NCBI GenBank assembly: GCA_050084985.1
Contig: JBITNC010000001.1
Coordinates: 210,056,001-210,120,000, forward strand
Direction of reading: 5' to 3'
From: Nageia nagi
Lineage: Eukaryota > Pinophyta
Length of the DNA: 64,000 nt
This document shows positions 55,560 through 64,000 of the stretch, in pieces. Numbering within the stretch: the first letter of the stretch is position 1; the number at the start of each line of letters is the position of its first letter. Below the pieces are notes generated by a model that did no database searches, was not told the DNA's origin, and saw only the letters and a list, made by a program, of their open reading frames with translations. The position numbers were made by a program, and so were the translations under genes.

Positions 55560-55970
55560 ACTTTCTCAAGAGTGAGAAGGAAGTTAAATCAAAGGCTAAT
55601 TATGCTTAAATCAATAATATAGTTGAAGAAATGCAATTCCATGCACCTTTGGTTCCATAGTACATGGAATCTAAGAGGTATAAATAATTGGGTAAATCAG
55701 AGCAAAGAATTGATGAATTTCCTACTAAGATGTTTAAGGAAAGTAATGGAAAGCAAGGTTTAAGAGTAAGAGAGACTAGTGATTCATCAAGTGATGAGTC
55801 AAGAACAAATTCAAAAGTAGAGTCAAAAGTTGAGGAGAAAAGTGTTTGCATGATAGAGTTGGTTTCTGAATATTCACAAAAGGGTTTTGCATGCAGAAGG
55901 ATGCACACTAACATTGGTCCCAATGTTAATGCTACAAGAAACACTCATGCTAGCATAACAAAATGAGATC
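55560..55970 (+). other. Gypsy F, unclear segment
   Basis: A Ser/Glu-rich frame at 55688-55966 (ETSDSSSDESRTNSKVESKV) with no recognised domain. It lies where RT, RNase H and the integrase core should be, all of which are missing. Confidence 0.35.
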
Positions 55971-55989
55971 TAACATACCCTCTATTACC

Positions 55990-56465
55990 TGAGCATGCTC
56001 CTATGTCCATGGATATGTTTGAGATAAATGATGATCTCTTGGATACATTAGGGAGGATTAAGTTTAAGAAGTTTCATCCTAAGAGGAAAGGAAGGAAAAC
56101 TTTCCACTCCCATGCATACTTTGAAGAGGAAAAAAGGAATGCAATATTGAGATAGTTAGAAAGTTTTGATGAAAAGAGAATATATGCATTGGAGCATCTT
56201 AGAGCATATTGAAAGAGAATTGAGAATTCATATGAAAAGAAGATCAAGCCAAGAGAATTCCAAGTTGGTGATTTGGTCCTAAAGGAGTATCATCATGAGA
56301 TCAAGGTTGAAAAGGAAGATAAGGCCAAGTTTGAAACAAATTAGATTGGTCCTTACATTATCAAGGCTAAATATACTAATGTAGAATATGAGTTAATGAT
56401 AGTTGATGGAATAGAAGATAAGTTTTCCACTAATGCCATTCATTTGAATCCTTTCTATGCATGAG
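55990..56465 (+). pseudogene. Integrase C-terminal end of gypsy F
   Basis: + strand reading with a few stops: LESFDEKRIYALEHLRAY, KRIENSYEKKIKPREFQVGD, LVLKEYHHEI, IGPYIIKAKYTNVEYELM and HLNPFYA. This is the tail of a Ty3/gypsy integrase, so F joins a protease region to an integrase end by an internal deletion. Confidence 0.82.
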
Positions 56466-56508
56466 GGGAACCTGTCATTTATTTTTTGTTGTTCATATTT
56501 GTTCAAGA

Positions 56509-57262
56509 TGTTTGTTAGGGATATGATATCACTATTGTTATAGCCAAAATAATAATAATTAGGGTTATTTATAGAATGTTAATTTAACCAATTTATGTCA
56601 AAATAACAGTAAATGATGACATGAAATATGATAATGACCTAATTGACCTTGACATATCAAAATTGGATTTATGAAAGATATAAACCTATACTTTACCTAT
56701 GATGATGAACAAAGGAGAAATCCAATCGAAAGAGGATGAATGATGAGCTTCTTCGAAAGATAGAGCCATGAATCCAATTTCAACCTAATGCCAATGCTAG
56801 GAATTTAGCAACGTTACTTGATTACCATTCCAAAATACCTTGCCCTTTTACTCAGTATCATCGTTCCACCTTCAATGCATGAAATCTCACTTGTGAATGG
56901 ATGAAAGATCGTAAGAATACATATGTCAAAGTATAATAAAATCCAAATATGATAGGTGGTATTAAGAAATACCAATGAAGAATGACACTAGTATATTTCC
57001 ACCTATTAAGGATTCAAGATTATGTTATGTCATATCATATCATATCATTGATCATGTACAACCCCTCCATCTTTATAGGTAATAGGTGTAGTGCTAAGGC
57101 TTCTCCTTAGGCTTATTGTAATGATGATATGACTTGTTACCATAAAACATAAAGGTAGATGAGATTCCACATGGAAAAGAGCATTTATTTAATAAATTAA
57201 ATAAATTATTTTGAATACCTAAAAGGGTATTTTAATTAAATTAAAATTCCTTTTTAGGTGTT
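56509..57262 (-). repeat. 3' LTR of PMD-TE2
   Basis: Ends AGGTGTTAATA, followed by GATGCCCCACTTTGAA, which matches the LTR end plus purine tract of PMD-TE1 (GTGTTAACA, GATGCCCCACTTTGGA). The left end is placed at a TG after the gypsy F tail and is approximate. Confidence 0.6.
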
Positions 57263-58840
57263 AATAGATGCCCCACTTTGAATATATTTTTTATGGTTTT
57301 GGGACAAGAGAAAATCAAAGCATAAATTCAAAGTATAACAAGAAAATTAAGAAAGTACTCCCTAAAAAATTGTCTCACGATGACAACTCTAGATGCCTTG
57401 ATTTTTCACCTATATTATGCCTCCTCTTTGACTTGGTTGCAATATGATGGACCTCTCATCATAGGAGCAATCCAAGGTAAAGAAAAAGAAACCTGAAAAG
57501 AGCTTAGTCAAGAAATATGTTTTGCACAAGATATCTTAAATATAAGCCATCATGATATGTAAAGTATAATAAGAAAGAAAACCTTTCCTTGATGAATTAC
57601 CCACCAAGATTTTGTGAAGATGAAAATTAATTTGGATTGATTAGCTTAGTTTCCCAAGCCATAATGTTTCCATGGATTTTTGACATGGATGGTCCTTCCT
57701 TACAAAGGTGCCAAGTGATAAGATTGATCCTTCCTTAAAAAGGCATCAAATGATAAGATTGGCCCTTCCTTACAAAGATGTCAAATAATAAGAATGACCA
57801 ACTTAGTTTCCCAAGCCACCATGTTTCCATGGATTTACTAATAAGAGTGCCCCTTCCTTACAAAGGAGGCCAATGATATAAGCAATGAAATAATATGAAA
57901 ACTACTTCATAGCATATCATTTATGATAAACATCATATAAGATAAGAATGTGTGATAAGCAATATTTGATAAATAAATGTTATGCAAACATATTTTAGCA
58001 AAGCATGATAAGAATGATATGATAATGTTGTAACAAACATTGTATATGACAAGCAATCATGCAATTTTTTTTTCAATATTTATAGATAAGTAATTTTAAT
58101 AAGATATGTAACCAACTTTTGATAAGCAGATTAAGAAAGCTGTATTTGTTAAAGTGTTATTTGAAATACCATAGCAATGTATATTGATGTGCATGAAATG
58201 AATATATATCCATGGTATGAATACTAAAAAGAATATTTTGAAACATGATAAGTTATTTGAAATAGAAGTAATTTTGATAAATTACTGTACATAAATAGAA
58301 AGGTCACACATTGTTTCTCATTTAAGCATACATACAAAGTACAAAAATGAAATTCAACTTAAATTCACCATCTTAACCCAATGATAATGTTAGAAACACA
58401 TCGACAACATTGGCCTAAGGAAAATAATTGCTGAGAATGATAATTTTCCTAGCTTTTTGTTGCACTCATGAAGTGAAAAAGAAGAGCAATTTGGAGGAAT
58501 ATAGTAGGGAAAGCAAAATTTGATGATAATTTTGCTTTAATTTTATTAACTTGCCCCAAGAGAGGTTTTTGACAATTTTATATGTTATTGTAGATAATGA
58601 TTCACCTTTTTATTATATGTAGATAAAGAGCATATTTAGGATATAAAATTTGATAAATAATGATTTGAGTAACGCAACAATAACATTGGAATGCATTGAT
58701 GATGTACTGTTAAGGGTGCAGAAAGGTATTGAGCAAACGGCTAAAGATGGGTGTGCAGGTATTTAATCACAAAAAGAGATTTGATTCTGGTTCATCGATG
58801 AGGATAAGGGGCCAAATTAGAAAAGGGGTTTTCAAATAGT
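57263..58840. other. PMD-TE2 noncoding region with short tandem repeats
   Basis: Purine tract complement at 57263-57276. At about 57690-57870, units of about 45 bp with CCTTCCTTACAAAG and AATGATAAGATTG. The rest is AT-rich without coding signal. Confidence 0.65.
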
Positions 58841-58841
58841 T

Positions 58842-58850
58842 TATAAATAG
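58842..58850 (+). promoter_or_regulatory. TATA box of the PMD gene in PMD-TE2
   Basis: TATAAATAG, 142 bp before the ATG at 58984; the spacing in PMD-TE1 is 153 bp. Confidence 0.65.
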
Positions 58851-58983
58851 GCATAATGGGTTTCATTTGCACATTCACAATTTATTAACTTGAGCTCTAG
58901 TCCTCAAGGTTTTGGGTTTTTTATTCAGCTTATGGAGAGATTATGGGGGTGCTCTTGACTTGTTGGGTACATTCATTATGGAT

Positions 58984-60795
58984 ATGGCTCATTGAATTAC
59001 TTCACAACAGGGTCACCAGTCTCTAGTTATTTTTTCTTCACTTGAGAGTTACCAGGTACTAAAAATATTCTTATATTCTTGACCTATAGATCATTTAGAA
59101 GGTTTTTGATGATTTACTTTTTCAATTTAGTTAGGTTATTGCTAAATTTGAATTTTTTTTAAACATAGGGGGTAAAAATGTAGGGGTAGGTTTTTGCATG
59201 CATGGGATAAAATAAAACTCATTTTTACCGTAAAATCTAAGATAAATTTGATGGATTTCATTTTATTTAGAAATTGATGGATTAAATGAGGCATCATCAT
59301 TGTTGGAATCCTAACATCATCACTAGAATCTTGGCATAGTTGGGAGGGAATTTTCCAAAAATGAATAAAACTACCTTTGTACAGATTGTTAAATATACTT
59401 GCACTTAAGTTTTTTTGAAAAACTCATCGTTAACTTTGTTCATTAGATAAAAAAGTAGTATATTTAAAGTTTTTTGGATATAAATTTGATACTCAATTAC
59501 TTATACATTTTCATCTTTAACCTAGATGCAGGATTGAGCCTACTTAATGAGATGTGAGCCATGGAGTCCAAATATGGATATGGTTGTTTTGACTACAAAG
59601 TCCAATTATGTGTTGTTATATTCATCTAAACTTAGTCACATGAGGGGCATTGTGTGTATCCTATGTGATAAGTATTTTCTGAATGCCCTCATAGAGTAGT
59701 GGTGTGATGATATCAATATGTTCCACATGCCGACAGGTGAGATGACCATCATCCTTGCTAATATTCATCACATATTGTAGGTACCCCTAAAGGGTACATT
59801 GATTCAGAGGGCCAATCTATATATGGTAGAGATGGAGGACCACTATTTTTGGCTGACAGAGGTATGGTACTACCAATAGTAGAAGGGTGCACCCCTTCAT
59901 GACATAGTATACATGCCCCCAAAGGACATAGACTTTACTTGATACTTCAAATTTTATGTTGCAATTCTTATCATCACTATCCTATGTAGAGATAAGAAGC
60001 ATAAGTGCTTCCACACTAGGTTTATTCCCATAGTGCAAGGGATATGCCTTCACAGGGTGAGGTATGCATAGGCACCTTGCATTTTGGCCATGCTATACAG
60101 AGATATTCATAAATTTATTTCTATGAAAAAGAGAGGTAGGATTATGGCCTACTCATTCATCTTATAGGCCTAGGATTACGAGTACATCATCATAGATTAT
60201 ACATATTTTTTGATAGTGACAGACAAATATGCCCCACTAGTTTTGATAACATACCACACAAAAAATAGGGATGATAGAAGGAGTTGAGTAGTGTTAAAGA
60301 CTGCTAGATTTACTAGATGAGGAAAACTTAGTTTGGGACCCATACTTTGACTTGCTAGTATGGTAGGAGTTTAATGAGAAGTTATCATGGAGTATGACTC
60401 TATATCACATATAAGGTCATAGAAAGGTGGTCAAGTTTTACCAAACAGACTAGGTACTTAGATAGTTCAACATAATGCAAGATGTACCTATGTCGAGGGT
60501 GTGGCATACTGTGGCTTGATACTATCGGTATCAAATGATTCCACTAGTGATGATGGCTATGCCAACATGGAGTACAAAGTGAGCCATACCAGATGATCAT
60601 ACCTCCAGTGTGCCTAGTCCACATAATCAACACACTCCACACTACCAGAGATGGTGGGACTTAGTGAGGCCTAACCCATTAGGCCTCAAGGATGAGGAGG
60701 GGGATGAAATAAAGGGAGAGAAGGAGGTGGGTGATGTTGAGGATGCGATAGGAGAGGAGCCCATGGATGTGGGTGATCTTCCACCATCCACCTAA
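58984..60795 (+). pseudogene. PMD gene of PMD-TE2, decayed
   Basis: Exon 1 (58984-59055) is 72 nt, as in PMD-TE1, with MAxxIT...GHQ and a GTACT donor. Exon 2 begins near 59533 after GATGCAG. Recognisable blocks: ALIE-WCDDINMFHMPTGEM (about 59680), FIPIVQGI...RVRYA (about 60025), KRGRIMAYSFIL-A-DYEYI (about 60130), a QF-type block near 60465, a YYRYQMIP block near 60520, and an open stretch 60610-60795 (HTPHYQRWWDLVRP then Asp/Glu-rich) like the WWRTHRPHH and acidic tail of PMD-TE1. At least six stops. It shows that KGRQVAHSMILQVWAYEHI is the ancestral reading in PMD-TE1. Confidence 0.8.
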
Positions 60796-60799
60796 CCAA

Positions 60800-62250
60800 T
60801 GGATCCATTTGCATCATCCTCATTAGGAGCTACAGCTCCCCTAGTAGACACCATAGGTATACCTATATTATAAGGATTTGATAATTAGTTTATTTTTGAA
60901 AAATGAAAAATAAATATAACCTTTTTGAAATAAGGCTAGAGAATTAGGTTATAGTGCTATAAATGTAAGTGGTAAGCCTACAGGTTCACCTGAAGGCTCA
61001 AGATGACTAGATAGGAGTCCTATAAGAACAAATAGAGACTTTGTAGGATCTTCCTCATGTGATGCATCATTAAGAGCTGAAGAGGCTCCAAGATTTGATC
61101 ACAATGAAGTATAGCTAGCTCCTTCAGTTTGGGAAAATACCAATGATGATATCAACTAGTCGATCTAGGTCTAGAAGTAGGAGTAAGACTTGATATCCAT
61201 ACGTTGATCAAAGTTCCCATGGGGGGAACTAGTTTTTATTAGAGACCTATGTTTGTGGACTTATTTTGGACATATATTATATGAAAATATGACTTTTTGG
61301 ATTTATGCTTATGTTTTTGGTGATTTGCATGACTAATATGTTATTTACCTTATTTATAAACTTAAGCTAAATTTGACAAAAATAGAAACAATGTGATACT
61401 ACTATAGATTTTAAGCAAAAATGAATACATATAGAATGTGCAAAACAATCATGAAATAATTTGGGTAAATCAAAAAAGTATTATAAAATATGATTTAAAA
61501 ATAATTTTGACAACATGATAATTTTAGCAAATACAATTATATATAGATTTTGCAAATTAAAAATAATCATGTTAATTGTAGACATGTTAGAGCAACAATG
61601 TTGGGATACAATGATAGTTCTCAAATAAGGAGAAAAATTTTAAGCAAGAAAGAAAAGCTATTCAGGGAATGGCCTAATTGATAAAAAAGAGGCCTAGAAT
61701 TTTATCAATGGAAAGGCAAACAAGGTTTATAGAATAAGTTCCCATTCATGAAATTCGCTAATATTTTCAAAAAACATGAAGTAAAGTAAACAAATACATA
61801 TATTTTTTTAAGAAAAATATCTATTTGGAAATATTATAATGAAATTTAAACTTTTTGGGATCGAGAATGGAGCAACGATGCTAGGGTTCAATGTCCTCAC
61901 TCAGATAAAAAAGGAAAAAATGAGCAAGCTTAAACAAAGCACTACACATTTGGACAAAATAACAAAAAAGAAGCATAAAATGAAAAATATAGAAACATAA
62001 TTTATAGAATAGCCCAAACACCATCAACATCAAGGACCATATCTGGGATCGATAGTTGCTAAGCTTATTATTGTCAATGTGGTTGAGGGATACTCATATG
62101 TTAGTTTGTAACTTCTTTCCATCATCATCAAGTTTTGCCTTCTTGAATTATGGAAATGTATTTTTGAAAATCTTTAGCCTTTGATTTTGAGGATGTACTA
62201 GTCCATCCTATATTTCTTTAAACTTGTATTGGTGCAAAACCTCTTCTAAA
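60800..62250. other. PMD-TE2 region between the PMD gene and gag
   Basis: AT-rich. No counterpart of the coiled-coil exon 3 of PMD-TE1 was found. A GTATAC donor-like site follows an open stretch at about 60856. Confidence 0.4.
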
Positions 62251-62259
62251 ACTTCATGG

Positions 62260-63620
62260 TCAAATTTAAATTTACCTTTATCATGTAAAGCTTGGATTAT
62301 ATTTTTAAGATGATAAGACTCTTTTATGGTATGACCAAATCTTCTATGGAAATTATAAAAGAGGTGTGCTTGATAGCCTGAAGGTTTAATTCAGGGGGGC
62401 TCTTTCAGTGGTAGATAATGGACTAGGTTCATGGCTACTAAGGCATCCAAAATTTCACTAATTATTCTTGTGGAACTCGATATACTACCTATGTGACTTC
62501 CTAGGTTGTCAAACTTCTATATCATCATTGCTGATATAAGCTATCATTTTGAATTTAGATTCAATATGATAGATCTTTCTAGTTTTATCAAGAGAAATAA
62601 GTTTTTGAACTAAAATTGGCTTCATGTGGGCTAAGGGTTCATTGAAGGTTTTGTGATGGGCTTCTTTACTAATCATTTTATATATTAGTTTTTCATATGA
62701 ATAATCTTGAAAATATGAAAATTCATGTCTACAAGATGGTAATAGGGCTCAAAGAAGGACATGCTTCTTTTCTTTGGTAGGGATGTGAATTTGGTTAGCT
62801 ATTTTGGACCACTCAATAATGAAATTGCTAACAAGTTTACCTTGTTTCTATTTTAGAGTATACATGTCTAAGGGATATGGTTCTTGATCTACGAACAAGT
62901 TATATAGATAAAAAAAGCTTTAAAAATATCATGAAAACATGTAATACTTTCATTAGGAAGATTAGTAAACCACAAGAATGATTCAAATTTTAAGCTAAGA
63001 AGGAATAATTTAGCTAATAAATTATCATCATTTTCAAATGAAATAGAATCTAAGTGATACCTTTGTAAATGTATTCTAGGATTAGAATGACCATCAAACA
63101 TAATGAATGTTACCTATTTATCATACCTTATTTGGAAGATATGATAGCAAAAGGGTTTCTCACTACCTATTGAAATTGCAAGTGCAAATTTGTTGATGAA
63201 AGCCATGATGGAGTATTTTTGTTGCTTTAACTATGGAAACTACTGTAATGTATCACCTAGAGGTGCTTGTTATAATAGTCTACTAGTATCCATGTGCTTT
63301 TCCTTTTATAAACCTACAAATAAACCAAAATAATGAATTTTTTCTCACTCTAAAGTTCTTACCAAATTGTTGACCATATTTAGTTGGCATTTTGGTGGAT
63401 TAGCTACATACTCCCTATTAAGCTTGAAAAACTTTAGTTCTTTCTTCAAGATATTGAATTCTGCATCCAACCAACTTGGTAGTCTTTTTATGCCAAATGT
63501 TATTGCTAGATCTGATTCATCCATCCAATATTCAAGGATGAGAGGTATTTGATGCTCTTCATCTTCTAATATATTAACTAGCTCTTCTTCATCAATGTTA
63601 TCTTTTAACTCTTCATCATA
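62260..63620 (-). pseudogene. gag of PMD-TE2
   Basis: The frame 63101-62889 gives the Gag core (NPRIHLQRYHLDSISFENDD, LLAKLFLLSLKFESFLWFTN, LPNESITCFHDIFKAFF), matching GDPRRHIQGF and WFYGLPEGSITSFEEFSDVF of PMD-TE1. Around 62260-62390 a knuckle remnant reads FHRRFGHTIKESYHLKNIIQ, with the cysteines lost. N-terminal remnants reach about 63550. Multiple stops. Confidence 0.8.
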
Positions 63621-64000
63621 GGCAAAAAATACATGTGGAATGGAAACCTTAGAATAAAAAAATGGTCATGATTCAAATCAACTAATGAAGTGATGACATT
63701 GGGTACAACAATGTTGCTAGGGTTTTGTGAGGTATCAAGGCTCTAGTTGAGAATCTAAGGTTCAAGAATAACATTAGGGATTGAAAACTATAATAGAGGA
63801 AGTCATAAAGGTTCAAAATACTTATAAGATTCTCAAAAAGGGGTTAAGATCATGTCTTATTGAGTTTGTTGAATCATTTACCTTTGTTTGGTATATTTAG
63901 GATCGATATCTAGGCTAAATCATAGGAGATGTTTAACTTCAGTATCGACTTGTTGTAAAGTTTGAACAAGGAAAGAGAGACATTCTTTCATAGATTATAA
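63621..64000. other. PMD-TE2 gag start or leader, nothing clear
   Basis: AT-rich. The primer site and 5' LTR of PMD-TE2 are not reached. Confidence 0.35.

Larger units (their letters stand above)
56509..64000 (-). mobile_element. PMD-TE2: second, older gag-only element with an antisense PMD gene
   Basis: Same order as PMD-TE1: LTR, purine tract, tandem repeats (57690-57870), TATA box (58842), PMD gene on the + strand (58984-60795) and gag on the - strand (about 62260-63620). No protease, RT or integrase was seen. The 5' LTR should lie just beyond the window. Far more stops than PMD-TE1, so an older insertion. Confidence 0.8.

Overview
The window reads as nuclear DNA of a seed plant with a large, transposon-rich genome. 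One intact host gene is recognisable, a plastid FtsH-like protein, FTSHI3, on the + strand. Its four coding exons (10438-11484, 44907-45230, 45385-45685, 47262-47449) join into a 619-residue reading frame, and the first intron is 33.4 kb long and filled with nested retroelements. Intron size and the number of old, decayed LTR elements fit a gymnosperm best, but the sequence alone does not fix the species. No bacterial features were seen.

Layout. 1-1344: decayed Copia pol. 1350-9396: a young LTR element (called PMD-TE1) with matched 833-bp LTRs, 5-bp target duplications, a tRNA-Trp-type primer site and gag on the - strand. It has no protease, reverse transcriptase or integrase. On its antisense (+) strand it carries an intron-bearing plant mobile domain (PMD) gene with its own TATA box. 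9402-10437: upstream region of FTSHI3. 10438-47449: FTSHI3. Intron 1 holds gypsy A (- strand), split into four pieces by a Copia element (12865-20489, itself carrying three solo LTRs of one family), by an unclassified insertion D (about 21441-35964, with an unknown gene and a hairpin array, itself split by a nearly complete Copia element at 24460-33228), and by repeat E1 (about 36536-38300). Gypsy A sits in gypsy B (40712-44687). 47450-50690: nothing recognised. 50690-52130: second copy of repeat E. About 52260-56465: internally deleted + strand gypsy F. About 56509 to the window end: a second, older PMD element (PMD-TE2) with the same layout as PMD-TE1: left LTR, purine tract, tandem repeats, antisense PMD gene with TATA box and a 72-nt first exon, then - strand gag.

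Main point. Two independent copies of one architecture lie in one window: a gag-only, non-autonomous Ty3/gypsy-type element that carries a host-type PMD gene in antisense. Because the element RNA is made from the other strand, introns of the passenger gene are not spliced out of the retrotransposition intermediate, which would explain why they survive. In Arabidopsis, PMD proteins of the MAIN/MAIL1 group act in gene and transposon silencing, so a transposon-borne PMD could interfere with host silencing; that part is inference.
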